A stretch of 64,000 nucleotides of DNA from Lachnospiraceae bacterium (GCA_022797535.1 JAAWKU010000001.1:62001-126000); one strand, 5' to 3'; shown: positions 1-9,486, numbered from the stretch's first letter. The notes: generated from the sequence alone by a model not told the origin. Program-made: numbers and translations.

Positions 1-320
1 TGTTCCAGATAGTCCCCCACCTCCAGATAATTGCGCCCGAACCGGGACAAATCTTTTACCACAATGCAGTTTATCACGCCCTGCCTGCAAAGCGTGAGCA
101 TTTCCTGCAGGGCGGGTCTGTCAAAGCTCATACCGGAATAGCCGTCATCCACAAATTCCCGAATCACCGCATCCTTAAATTCCTTTTTTTGCTGTATAAA
201 CTGGCGGATATACGCCCTCTGGTTGCTGACGCTGAAGCTCTCTTCCTTTTCCCACGCCTCGCATAAATCCATATCCTCCATGGATAACCGGATATAGATT
301 GCTATGATAATCCACTTCAC
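1..320 (-). CDS. Large serine recombinase, N-terminal part (third of three tandem copies; runs off window edge)
   Basis: Manual minus-strand translation from GTG at 320: VKWIIIAIYIRLSMEDMDL...VSNQRAYIRQFI...DDGYSGMSFDRPALQEML...NCIVVKDLSRFGRNYLEVGDYLE; resolvase-domain motifs (YIRLS, DDGYSG, VKDLSRFGRN). Overlaps the stop of the next recombinase. Confidence 0.9.
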   Translation of the reverse strand, partial: MKWIIIAIYIRLSMEDMDLCEAWEKEESFSVSNQRAYIRQFIQQKKEFKDAVIREFVDDGYSGMSFDRPALQEMLTLCRQGVINCIVVKDLSRFGRNYLEVGDYLE

Positions 321-2026
321 GACCTGCCTCCTGCCTGATACCCTTGTGCTTTTCGCTCCATCTCCAAAAACTGTTCCCTATGGCGAAAAGAAATATGCAC
401 CTTTTTTTCCGGGTAGACCTCTATCCGCTCTATCAGAGTGACAACCATCTCTTTTGTCACCATTTTTGCCTGCCCGTATTCTTCTGCCAATCGAGAGAGC
501 TCCCAGCCGTCTCCATAGCTTTGCTTCAACCCCTCCTGCTCCTTTTGCAGTTTTTCCAGCTCCCTGCCAATCTCCGCCGCCTGCATATCATACGCCTGTT
601 TTAAGACACCGTATTCGCCAACCGGCAGCATATCCTCCTTATAGCTGATGTACAGCTCTTTCTTTTTCTGGCAAAGCTCTGCCAGCGTTCCGGCACACGC
701 ACCCATCTCCTTCTCCAATGCCGCTACTCTGCTCTTTACCTGTTCCTCCGAATTGACGCACTGTACTGTGTTCCTGTAGCTCAGAAAGCTGCTCAAATAA
801 GTTTTTGCCGCCTCCAGCACAAGCCCTTCCAGCTTTCTGTGACTGACCGCTTTCTTCCGGCAGCCCAACGCACCGCCATACTTATAGGAAACACAATAAA
901 AGCTTATGCTCTCCCCATTTCGCTTATATTCCATGGCGCCTCCGCAGTCCCCGCAGAAAACCTTTCCTGAAAAAATATTTTCCTGCCGTCTCCGCTCTCT
1001 TGACAACGCCATATTTCCCGCATGTTTTTCCGCTCTCTCCGCATTTACCGCCTGAGTGCGGGCAAACAGCTCTTGCGTAATGACCGGTTCGTGAGTCCCC
1101 CTCACAACCACCCATTGCTCCGGCGCTGCGGCATGACGTTTTTCTCCTTTGCAAAATGCAGAATGGGTTTTCCCACGCACCATGCTGCCCAGATACACTT
1201 CATCCCGCACCATACTCTGTATGACGTCTCTCTTCCATAAAGCGTCTTTCGCTTTTTCGCTCCTGACTATCCCCTTTTCATACCGGTAAGCGCCGGGGGA
1301 TTTTATTCCCGTCTCATTCAGGCGCTTTGCAATGGCGCAGTACCCCATTCCCTCTGCCCGCATCTCAAAGATGAATTTTACCACCTGTGCAGCCTCCGGG
1401 TCCACCTCATACCTGCCCTTTTGAACCTTTGACTTTTTGTACCCATAGGGGGCATAGCCGCCGCCATAGCATCCCGCACTTTTCTTCACTTCCAGAGAGG
1501 CACTGACCTTTCTGGATATATCCTTGGCGTAAATTTCATTGATGATGTTTTTCAGGGGCACTGTCATGCCATTTTCGTCCCTGTCGGCGTCAAGCGTGTC
1601 AAAATGGTCGTTGACAGCCACAAAACGTGTGTGAAAAAAAGGAAAAATTGTTTCGATATAGCTCCCGCTCTCCAGATAACTCCTGCCCAGACGGGACAGA
1701 TCCTTAACCACAACACAGTTTATCTTGCCTGCTTTTATATCTTCCATCATTTTTCGGAAGGCAGGCCGTTCAAAATTTGTACCGCTGTAGCCGTTGTCAA
1801 TATAGATTTCCACCAGCTCCATATCCTCTCGTGACGATACATACTGAAGCAGCAGCGCCTTCTGGTTCTCAACTGTATTGGAATATTCCTTTCCTCCGGC
1901 CTCTTTTGACAGGCGGATATAAATTCCCGTTCTATACAGGCCGCCTATCCTTTCTATGACCTCCCCAAATGTCTCAAACGCCAGTTTTTCTCTGGAAACA
2001 GGTATATTTCTCGCCTTTCTCGCCAT
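317..2026 (-). CDS. Large serine recombinase (resolvase + recombinase domain + zinc beta-ribbon)
   Basis: TGIYIRLSKE, YIDNGYSGTNFERPAF, VVVKDLSRLGRSYLE; zinc ribbon FCGDCGGAMEYKR. Confidence 0.95.
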   Translation of the reverse strand: MARKARNIPVSREKLAFETFGEVIERIGGLYRTGIYIRLSKEAGGKEYSNTVENQKALLLQYVSSREDMELVEIYIDNGYSGTNFERPAFRKMMEDIKAGKINCVVVKDLSRLGRSYLESGSYIETIFPFFHTRFVAVNDHFDTLDADRDENGMTVPLKNIINEIYAKDISRKVSASLEVKKSAGCYGGGYAPYGYKKSKVQKGRYEVDPEAAQVVKFIFEMRAEGMGYCAIAKRLNETGIKSPGAYRYEKGIVRSEKAKDALWKRDVIQSMVRDEVYLGSMVRGKTHSAFCKGEKRHAAAPEQWVVVRGTHEPVITQELFARTQAVNAERAEKHAGNMALSRERRRQENIFSGKVFCGDCGGAMEYKRNGESISFYCVSYKYGGALGCRKKAVSHRKLEGLVLEAAKTYLSSFLSYRNTVQCVNSEEQVKSRVAALEKEMGACAGTLAELCQKKKELYISYKEDMLPVGEYGVLKQAYDMQAAEIGRELEKLQKEQEGLKQSYGDGWELSRLAEEYGQAKMVTKEMVVTLIERIEVYPEKKVHISFRHREQFLEMERKAQGYQAGGRS

Positions 2027-3693
2027 TATCCCACCTCCTGAAGCTTATGCGGTTCCTGCCTCCTGGTTTCCTGCACCAGATTTGCCATCCGCTCCATCTC
2101 ATCACGATATCGAAACACAATTTCTATCCGGTGGTGGTCATATACGTATATCTTTTCAATAAAACGAACCACAATGGAACGTTCCAGTTCTCCGTCTTCA
2201 GCATTCAGCCTTTGTTGAAAACCCAGAAGAGTTTCCGCCTGCTCTTCCGATAATCTGCTCTTCTTTTCTGCCAGGGCTCTGATGACTTTTTTAGCCTCCT
2301 CCATCCTCTTATCCATCTCCTTGCGGATTGAGACATATTCCTCTTTCAGCAGCAGCCCGCTTTTATAGTCCTCATAGCATTCCACTTTCATCCGCTCATA
2401 CTTCCGTAGGTCCTCTTCCTGCTTTCCTGCCTGCAGGCCCACAAAATCCGTGGAATTATCCCCGCGGGAAAGGGTATCCAGCTCACGCACCTGCTTCTGT
2501 AAACCGGCAAGGTAATTCACATGCAGCTGTAAGGATTTTTTCACCGCTTCATGCAGCTCATCGGCACGAATGTCATGGTTGCTGCAAAATTCCTTGTCTT
2601 TCTTATTCCCCGAACATCTATAGTAAAAATAAGGTATCTTTCCCTTTATGACTTTTTTGCGGACCATGCTGCAGCCGCAGTCTGCACATGCCGCCATGCC
2701 GGAAAATGCCTCCACCTCTTTCTGTCCCACCGACACCCTCGTATCCATTTTCAGAATACTCTGGACAATCTCAAAATCGTTTCTGGAAATAATGGCATCA
2801 TGCGCATTTTCCACTCTGCACCACTCTTCGGGCGCCTTCTCCCTGCGCACTTTCACTTTGTAATTTACAGTGCTTTCCTTTCCCTGCACCAGAGTTCCCG
2901 TATATACTTCATTTTTCAGAATCCGGCAGACGGAAACCGCAGTCCACATTGCCCGTGTATTTTTTTGAAAACAGGACTTGTAGCTGCTCCCCTGCTCCTT
3001 CTTGTAGTCTGCCGGAGACAGGACCCCCAGACGGTTCAGCTCGTCTGCTATCGCCTGCTGGCTCCTGCCCCGCAGCTTCATGCGGAAGATCTCTTTTACA
3101 ATGCCTGCCGCATAATCGTCGATTGCCAGCCGGTGCCGGTCCGCTCCCTTTCGGTAGCCATATACGGCAAAAGCGCCGATAAATTCCCCATTTTTTCTCT
3201 TTATCTCCAGATGGCTGCGAATCTTAATGGAGATATCCCTGCAATAGGCATCGTTAATCAGATTCTTAAAAGGAAGAATCATACTGTTTGCCGCAGCATC
3301 CTCATCTGCGCTGTCGTAGTTGTCGTTGATAGCGATAAAACGGATTCCCAGCATGGGAAAAATACGCTCTATATACTTTCCGGCTTCTATATAGTTCCTC
3401 CCCAGCCGGGAAAGGTCCTTCACTATAATGCAGTCTATCTTTCCGGCTTTTGCGTCCTCCAGCATCCTTTGAAAACCCGGTCTTTCAAAATTCACGCCGG
3501 AAAAGCCATCGTCTATGTAGCACTCTTCTACCTGTATTTTCGGTTTTGTATGTAAAAATTCGTCAATATATTGGCTCTGATTCTCTATACTGTTGCTCTG
3601 CTGCTTTACCGCAGACGCCAAATCTCCGTCCTCTTTGGACAGGCGGAGATATTTCCCCGCCCTGTAAATCATTCTCGCTTCTTTCCGAAACAT
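2026..3693 (-). CDS. Large serine recombinase
   Basis: YLRLSKEDGD, YIDDGFSGVNFERPGF, IIVKDLSRLGRNYIE; zinc ribbon CADCGCSMVRK. Confidence 0.95.
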   Translation of the reverse strand: MFRKEARMIYRAGKYLRLSKEDGDLASAVKQQSNSIENQSQYIDEFLHTKPKIQVEECYIDDGFSGVNFERPGFQRMLEDAKAGKIDCIIVKDLSRLGRNYIEAGKYIERIFPMLGIRFIAINDNYDSADEDAAANSMILPFKNLINDAYCRDISIKIRSHLEIKRKNGEFIGAFAVYGYRKGADRHRLAIDDYAAGIVKEIFRMKLRGRSQQAIADELNRLGVLSPADYKKEQGSSYKSCFQKNTRAMWTAVSVCRILKNEVYTGTLVQGKESTVNYKVKVRREKAPEEWCRVENAHDAIISRNDFEIVQSILKMDTRVSVGQKEVEAFSGMAACADCGCSMVRKKVIKGKIPYFYYRCSGNKKDKEFCSNHDIRADELHEAVKKSLQLHVNYLAGLQKQVRELDTLSRGDNSTDFVGLQAGKQEEDLRKYERMKVECYEDYKSGLLLKEEYVSIRKEMDKRMEEAKKVIRALAEKKSRLSEEQAETLLGFQQRLNAEDGELERSIVVRFIEKIYVYDHHRIEIVFRYRDEMERMANLVQETRRQEPHKLQEVG

Positions 3694-3803
3694 AAAAAAC
3701 CACTCCTTATTTTTATTGCCAGATCGCCCTGTAATAAAAATAAAAGTGGTTTCTGTTCTAAATTTAGTCCTACTGCTACTTTATCACAGAACATTCCTTT
3801 TTT

Positions 3804-3882
3804 CCAGACTTTCCTTACCATGCATATCGCAGGCCATGCCTGCGATACTGCACAAATCGGTATATGAAACGGTAGTTTCATA
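3804..3882 (-). repeat. Dispersed palindrome-containing repeat, copy 1
   Basis: ttccagactttccttaccatgcatatcgcaggccatgcctgcgatactgcacaaatcggtatatgaaacggtagtttcatac; near-identical to 4173-4255 and 36216-36292. Confidence 0.8.
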
Positions 3883-3902
3883 CTTTTTCCAAAAAAAAAA
3901 AT

Positions 3903-4265
3903 TTATATTCCATTTATCATTTCCTGTATCCGCTGCTGCAGGCTGACAGCCCCCCCAAACGAGGACTTTACCGCTATTTTTCCCACACGGAAGCAATAAG
4001 GGTTTTTTACCGCCCGCATAAAATGTTGGATACGCTCTGTCTGTTCTTCATCAGGTACATGTTCGTCAAGCGCCGTAATGTCAACCAAATCTTCCACGCT
4101 GACTGACCGTATGTCAATCTCCGCCATTTGCTTTAGCTGCTCCCTGTCAAACACCAATGACCGCACCTCTCCCTTCCAAACTTTCCTTACCATGCATATC
4201 GCAGGCTGGCCTGCGATACTGTGCAGATCCGTATTTGAAACGTTGGTTTCATACTGCCTGTTCAC
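3903..4265 (-). CDS. DUF6870-like small protein (true start probably internal; annotated 5' end lies inside a repeat copy)
   Basis: LVFDREQLKQMAEIDIRSVSVEDLVDI...IQHFMRAVKNPYCFRVGKIAVKSSF resembles the DUF6870 family that I recall near recombinases in Firmicute mobile elements. Confidence 0.65.
   Translation of the reverse strand: MNRQYETNVSNTDLHSIAGQPAICMVRKVWKGEVRSLVFDREQLKQMAEIDIRSVSVEDLVDITALDEHVPDEEQTERIQHFMRAVKNPYCFRVGKIAVKSSFGGAVSLQQRIQEMINGI
4173..4255 (-). repeat. Dispersed palindrome-containing repeat, copy 2
   Basis: ttccaaactttccttaccatgcatatcgcaggctggcctgcgatactgtgcagatccgtatttgaaacgttggtttcatac; same orientation as copy 1. Confidence 0.8.
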
Positions 4266-4379
4266 AAGTCCCTATATACCTATGCCGCTTTCAGCATGTC
4301 CTATGCCAAAACAGGGGCCGCAAAAATCCGCCTGTCTACTCTGAGACCGGCTCTGCTGCCGCAAAATACTCCTCCGCGG

Positions 4380-4713
4380 CGCCTGATCCAGATCAATCCT
4401 CCGCTGCCCGATCCCTTTCAGGTTTTCCAGAGCCTCCAAAAGCTCCCTGTCCTTTTCACGTCCCAGCCTGCCTATGGCGGCTTCATAATTTTCCAGCCTT
4501 GCATCGCATACATAATGGCGTTTCCCTTTCCTTATGACAAAGGACAGCGGCTGCCCTATGATGCGATGCTCCCACCCTTGTCCGTTCTTCTTTCAGGTCA
4601 TTGGCAAAATACTTCTCCTTTCTCCTGCCCTTGTAATAGGCTTCGTACAACTCCTTGCTAACCTCAAATACCTGTCCGTCCACTGCGATACAGTACTTTT
4701 CTCTCTCTGCCAT
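4380..4713 (-). pseudogene. Decayed mobile-element gene(s): sigma/HTH-like N-terminus joined out of frame to an unrelated fragment
   Basis: N-terminus MAEREKYCIAVDGQVFEVSKELYEAYYKGRRKEKYF; in another frame downstream KGKRHYVCDARLENYEAAIGRLGREKDRELLEALENLKGIGQRRIDLDQA. Confidence 0.5.
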
Positions 4714-4765
4714 CTGGCGCTCTCCTTTCCAATTTTGAAATAGTACATTTCCCTAAAAATCGGCA

Positions 4766-4810
4766 AAAAGAAAGGCCGGACAGTCTTTTAAACTGTTCGA
4801 CCTTTCTTTT
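4766..4810. terminator. Bidirectional-looking terminator hairpin
   Basis: aaaagaaaggccggacagt-cttttaa-actgttcgacctttctttt; stem with T tract in both orientations; lies downstream of the 5012 stop. Confidence 0.7.
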
Positions 4811-5011
4811 CCTTCGACAATGCCAGCGCACTGTACAGGCTTTACGCTCGTGTTTGCCGAGGCCTATTAATTTATGCGTTTTGTACATTTATGTTGCTCT
4901 ATTCCTATCTTTTCCTACATCTCTTATTTATCGCAATCACCTTTTCTATTATTGCTTTTATACCTTATGAAACATTTTTCCCTAAAATCAATAGTCAAAT
5001 ATACTTTTCAC

Positions 5012-5758
5012 TCAATCTCCCTCCAGGCTAATAAAACCAATATCATTCCTAAACTGCTCTATCCATTTGTCCTTTTTAATCAGTATTTTGCTATTTTTTT
5101 CATCTGTTAAACATGTTCCTATAACATAGTACACATCCTCTTCTCCATAATCAAATTTACTTACCTCTTGTGACCTGTCAAATTGCGATAGAAAATCCAT
5201 TAATTCCATTTCCGTTAATCCATTTGTATTATATACTTCAAAAAATTTATATACTTTTAATTCTCCCTCTGGTTCACATTCGCATACACCGTAATAATCG
5301 TAGTCATACGTGCCAGAATATGAATAATAATAAATAATTTTATTATTATTCATAAAATAAAATTCTCCCGTATCGGCAGTATCCCAAATAATACGCTTAG
5401 TACCCTCATTCGATGCAGTAAAGATAGCCAGTATTCTATGCATTTGACTATTTCCCGCAACATTTTTTTCCTGCCAAATAAGTTCTAAAATGCCATCATT
5501 ATTTATGTCCGCATATATCCACTGTGTATTATTCATTTCTTGGCAACGATTATATACCCACACAAGTTCTTTTATTTGTTCTTCATTTAGCTCTCCTATA
5601 GATGTAAAATTTCCTGCAATAATCTGTTCAAGTACATTACTATGAATACCATCGATATAGTGTTTGCACAGAATGATTATTAGTATAGCCATCAAGGCAA
5701 CTGTAGCAAAAGCGGCCACTATCTTTTTCCTGTTCATCATTCTAAAACCTCTTGCCAA
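5012..5758 (-). CDS. Membrane-anchored/secreted protein, putative immunity protein for the adjacent effector candidate
   Basis: N-terminal TM/signal (KKIVAAFATVALMAILIIILC); small AT-rich gene directly downstream of the 342 aa ORF. Confidence 0.45.
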   Translation of the reverse strand: MARGFRMMNRKKIVAAFATVALMAILIIILCKHYIDGIHSNVLEQIIAGNFTSIGELNEEQIKELVWVYNRCQEMNNTQWIYADINNDGILELIWQEKNVAGNSQMHRILAIFTASNEGTKRIIWDTADTGEFYFMNNNKIIYYYSYSGTYDYDYYGVCECEPEGELKVYKFFEVYNTNGLTEMELMDFLSQFDRSQEVSKFDYGEEDVYYVIGTCLTDEKNSKILIKKDKWIEQFRNDIGFISLEGD

Positions 5759-6765
5759 TATATTATAATAGATGACTTCCGATTAAAGTGATTTAGCCCT
5801 GATGATTTATTTTTTTTATTCTCTTCCTTAATAACATACCATTCTACAATATTCCCGGTATCACCTGCTACTTTCTTGTCTGATCCCTGCAATGGTTCTC
5901 CTGTTTGAAATATACCTGTTGGTGATGTATGATTTTTTGCGTCTACTATAATTGCTGGAATATAATAAATGTTTTCATCAAGCTCAATCGAAATATCGAC
6001 ACACGTGCCATAGGCTAAATCTGTTCCTTTGTAGTTTTCTAAATCACAATTCTGATTCTGCAATTTGGGACCAAGCGCAATAGCATAACGCTCCATACCA
6101 TTATATATCAGTGTCCCCTTACTCGGATCAAGACTTTGTCCACCATATTTACTATTACCATTATAATTCAAAACACTTTTTTTACCGCCAAATCCCTGTA
6201 ATGCTCCATACGGTTCTAAATCATGTTCATTATATAAGTCAATACAATAATATTGTTTTGAGCCTTCGACATTTAATGTGGGAGAATCATACAATTTAAA
6301 GAACCCCTCTTCGCTATCTTGCGTAATACTTTTTGCTCCATATGCTAGATATCCAACGAATTCTGCTTTTTCCTCAATCGCAGAAAAATCCTTTTCTACT
6401 TTATCAAGAACAGAATGTAAATAAGACCCCGTTGTTAGTGCTATTTTCCTAATCGGCATAAATGTTTGAAATGTTCCAGTTTTTTCATCCTTTTTGATAA
6501 TTATTTGAGCAGCACTCGCTATACTTCCAGTTACCTTAATAACATCATCGCTTTCTTCCAGTGTTGTTTCAATACCAATTGGAAGCGCGCCTATTGCTGC
6601 TGGCACAAACTTGTTAAAATTAGGCGTTAATCTAACATTATGTTGCGGAAGCGGAGCATATGTATTATGTTGTGTGGCCCTCAAGTATGTCTTTTTCCCA
6701 CTACCATTAAATTCATCGCCCATATGAAAAGAACTTTTTTTCTTAGCCATTGTTTTCCTCCTCAA
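5737..6765 (-). CDS. Putative secreted effector of unknown fold
   Basis: 342 aa without signal peptide; C-terminal block GMERYAIALGPKLQ...YGTCVDISIELDENIYYIPAIIVDAKNHTSPTGIFQTGE...GNIVEWYV; overlaps the start of the membrane protein downstream. Confidence 0.45.
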   Translation of the reverse strand: MRRKTMAKKKSSFHMGDEFNGSGKKTYLRATQHNTYAPLPQHNVRLTPNFNKFVPAAIGALPIGIETTLEESDDVIKVTGSIASAAQIIIKKDEKTGTFQTFMPIRKIALTTGSYLHSVLDKVEKDFSAIEEKAEFVGYLAYGAKSITQDSEEGFFKLYDSPTLNVEGSKQYYCIDLYNEHDLEPYGALQGFGGKKSVLNYNGNSKYGGQSLDPSKGTLIYNGMERYAIALGPKLQNQNCDLENYKGTDLAYGTCVDISIELDENIYYIPAIIVDAKNHTSPTGIFQTGEPLQGSDKKVAGDTGNIVEWYVIKEENKKNKSSGLNHFNRKSSIIIYWQEVLE

Positions 6766-7369
6766 TGCATGTTCTTATTTTGTAAGCAATATGTAGCTTA
6801 TCCATATAATTTCCATACAATACTTGAACCTCATCTTCCAAAATCAAGTCGCTTTCTATGACACTTTGAGATATTTTTTGTGCCCCCCTTTTCAATATCT
6901 CTACAAATAAATTCCAGTCATCTAAAAGCAACTGCTGCTTTAGACGCATAAGTTCATATTCTTCTATTCGTACATATTTCTTACCCAGTATTTTTTTTAC
7001 TTCTTCCATTGCTTTATCAATGTCCTCATAAAAAAAATCTGGTTTCCAATACTCATATACTATCTGCTCATCCAAATAAAGTTTTGCATTACTCATTCCA
7101 ATAGAAATTTCATAGCTTCCTGTGTATCCGCTGGACAATAATCGTTGAAATACAAGATATTTTATTTTATCCTGCTTTCCTATTTTCTGATTGACCATCT
7201 GTCTTTGTATCAAAGTTTCTAACACTTTTTTAAAATACTGAATCAACAGCAATCCTGCTTTGTTATTATCCAAGCTATCCTTCTTATCAGCTTTTCGATT
7301 TTTGCGATATTCATACAAATATTTTTCCATTTCCTTATATTGATCCATATGATAGCCTCTCCCAACCAA
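6743..7369 (-). CDS. Uncharacterised 208 aa protein in the effector cassette
   Basis: Intact ORF overlapping the next gene; no recognised motif. Confidence 0.5.
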   Translation of the reverse strand: MVGRGYHMDQYKEMEKYLYEYRKNRKADKKDSLDNNKAGLLLIQYFKKVLETLIQRQMVNQKIGKQDKIKYLVFQRLLSSGYTGSYEISIGMSNAKLYLDEQIVYEYWKPDFFYEDIDKAMEEVKKILGKKYVRIEEYELMRLKQQLLLDDWNLFVEILKRGAQKISQSVIESDLILEDEVQVLYGNYMDKLHIAYKIRTCIEEENNG

Positions 7370-7373
7370 AGAA

Positions 7374-8171
7374 TTACCATTTAGGAACTTTCAAATAATT
7401 TTCAATATCTTCTATTATAATCCAGTTAATCCAACTTGGATCAGAACTTCCTCCTGAAAAGCAAATTCTCCCTTCTTCAAGATAAAAATACGTGGTATAT
7501 ATATCAGTATTTAGAGCTTTATAATCATAATTATTTTCCCAATACCATTTCCCATATAGTTTATCTTTTGTAAATTTTCTAAAATACTGTAATATAAATG
7601 ATATTTCTTTCTTACTCCAATTATCATTCAAGTATTTAGTTGCCTCTTCCTTTGTAAAATCTTGCTGCATTGTTCCTTCGCAATAAAGTATTGCTTCCTC
7701 TTTCACAAGCGACGCAAAGTCCTCATTTACTTCAATCAGATCATCCCAAAATACCACTTGTCCTGTCTGCATATCTACAGTAACACAAATAAAAAGATTC
7801 CCTTTTACTGTATCCTCTGGTAGATACCAAAATCTATATTCTATACTTAGATATTGTTCCGTCTGGCAATGAACTATTGGAGGATTGCTTTCTATGATTG
7901 ATTGTACAAACCAAGGTTTTTCCAATATGAAAAAATAACTGCATAAACTATTATTTATACTTTCTTCTAATTTGGAATCCTTCATCCCACATACCTGAAT
8001 AGCAGCAAATGAATATCCGTTTTCAAGTGTATATTGAGATTCTGTTATCTGATAATCTAATTCAGATACCCTCGTACTGTTGTTTTGCTTTCTCACAGAA
8101 ACTATTAATACCAACAATATAGCACAAACCAATACCCATTTACTTAATTTCTTCAACATTATTTCCCTCAT
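7374..8171 (-). CDS. Membrane-anchored DUF3298/RsiV-like protein, putative immunity to a lysozyme-type effector
   Basis: N-terminal TM; VTVDMQTGQVVFWDDLIE and C-terminal FYLEEGRICFSGGSSDP...IIIEDIENYLK resemble the DUF4163/DUF3298 layout; stop overlaps start region of effector gene. Confidence 0.5.
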   Translation of the reverse strand: MREIMLKKLSKWVLVCAILLVLIVSVRKQNNSTRVSELDYQITESQYTLENGYSFAAIQVCGMKDSKLEESINNSLCSYFFILEKPWFVQSIIESNPPIVHCQTEQYLSIEYRFWYLPEDTVKGNLFICVTVDMQTGQVVFWDDLIEVNEDFASLVKEEAILYCEGTMQQDFTKEEATKYLNDNWSKKEISFILQYFRKFTKDKLYGKWYWENNYDYKALNTDIYTTYFYLEEGRICFSGGSSDPSWINWIIIEDIENYLKVPKW

Positions 8172-9463
8172 TACAAAAAATATTTCAGTGCGTTTTCGTA
8201 TTTCTCTTTTCTATCTCCATAGTTTAAAGGGAGTCGGTATGTCCTTCCATTGATATACAATACTCCTGTGAACTCTTTACCTTTATAATCTACCCATTTC
8301 TTTTCTAGATCATAAGACCACAAATTACTATTTTTATTTTCCACATTTTCATTTTCTCTTATTTCTCTTAAATCATCATTAAAAGCCGGATAATGCTCTT
8401 TAGATAAATAAGAGTTTATAAAATATTGTGTAATCAAGAAAATCCCTTCACTACTACCATATTTCGTTACATATTCGTTCATAATAACACCATCCCCCTT
8501 TTTACAAATTGCCCACTCCCAAACTGAAGCTTCCCATGCATAGTTATCAGCTATATCAGTTGCCCGATCAGAAGGTATTTCATCTTTCCCTATCCCCATG
8601 TATTCATAAAAAGCTAATTGATCATTGGCCGTAACCTGTATATATCCTGCACCTCTTGTATATATATCATATCCATCAAACCCCCCATCTGGCTCTTCCT
8701 CTAACACCAAAGTCCCCATGCCACTTTCATGTCCACAAGTCGCCATAAAAAGTGCAATACTTCCTCTATCAATTACCCCATTCTCCTCTAACAATCTATT
8801 AAGTTTTTCTAAATCTTCTTCACTAATCTTAAAACCAAAATCGTTCATTTGTTTCATTGTTATGAGTTGTGACTTATCGCTTTCATCTACCTGTGGCACA
8901 TCACATATAGATATAATTCCCCCATATTGACAAACCAAAACAGCATTGTCCGTCAACATAGGTACATACCCTTGCGCATTAGTTTCTACCAACAAATCTC
9001 CATCGATCTGCTTCCATTGATCCGCACTGCCAATAAGAGGAACACATATATGGGGAAATATGTTACAATCTGCCTGCACCGCTATCCCCTCTCTCGAACT
9101 GCTTGCCACAGTCATTGGCAAACGCCCTGCATAATTTGCCTCAGGGCATAAGCATGATCCAAAACTATGTATATTTTCTATTGTACAATCTAAAACTGTG
9201 AGTAGTGGAAACCTACGTTTTAGAATCCCATTATCCTCAATACAATCCAAACGGGCATAACGGGTTCCATATTGGCAACAGAGCTTTGAATCCCTCAGCG
9301 CATACCTCTGTTCCATAATAACCCCATGATACTGTTGCTGCATATACATCAATTCACACAGCTGTTCCTGAATTTTTTCCTCTTCCTGCTGCGCCTCTTC
9401 CTCACTCTTTTCTACTCCATTATTACAAAATAAAAATGGTCCCCTTGGGTCAAATATACTCAC
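8171..9463 (-). CDS. DUF4280 (PAAR-like) protein with C-terminal GH19-type peptidoglycan/chitin hydrolase domain; contractile-system effector candidate
   Basis: GTG start at 9463 after GGAG. DUF4280-like features SKLCCQYGTRYARL, ENIHSFGSCLCPE, PMLTDNAVLVCQYGGIISI; GH19-like ALFMATCGHESGMG...YDIYTRGAGYIQVTANDQLAFYEYMG. Confidence 0.75.
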   Translation of the reverse strand: MSIFDPRGPFLFCNNGVEKSEEEAQQEEEKIQEQLCELMYMQQQYHGVIMEQRYALRDSKLCCQYGTRYARLDCIEDNGILKRRFPLLTVLDCTIENIHSFGSCLCPEANYAGRLPMTVASSSREGIAVQADCNIFPHICVPLIGSADQWKQIDGDLLVETNAQGYVPMLTDNAVLVCQYGGIISICDVPQVDESDKSQLITMKQMNDFGFKISEEDLEKLNRLLEENGVIDRGSIALFMATCGHESGMGTLVLEEEPDGGFDGYDIYTRGAGYIQVTANDQLAFYEYMGIGKDEIPSDRATDIADNYAWEASVWEWAICKKGDGVIMNEYVTKYGSSEGIFLITQYFINSYLSKEHYPAFNDDLREIRENENVENKNSNLWSYDLEKKWVDYKGKEFTGVLYINGRTYRLPLNYGDRKEKYENALKYFL

Positions 9464-9486
9464 CGTAATCTCCTTCTTTCTCTTTA

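Noticed and set aside
2551-3555. 334 aa plus-strand ORF
   Set aside because: Antisense to serine recombinase.
3784-3996. 70 aa minus-strand ORF and the overlapping 3669-3881 ORF
   Set aside because: Translations of the dispersed repeat, not independent genes.
4664-4888. 74 aa minus-strand ORF
   Set aside because: Spans the terminator hairpin; no coding character.
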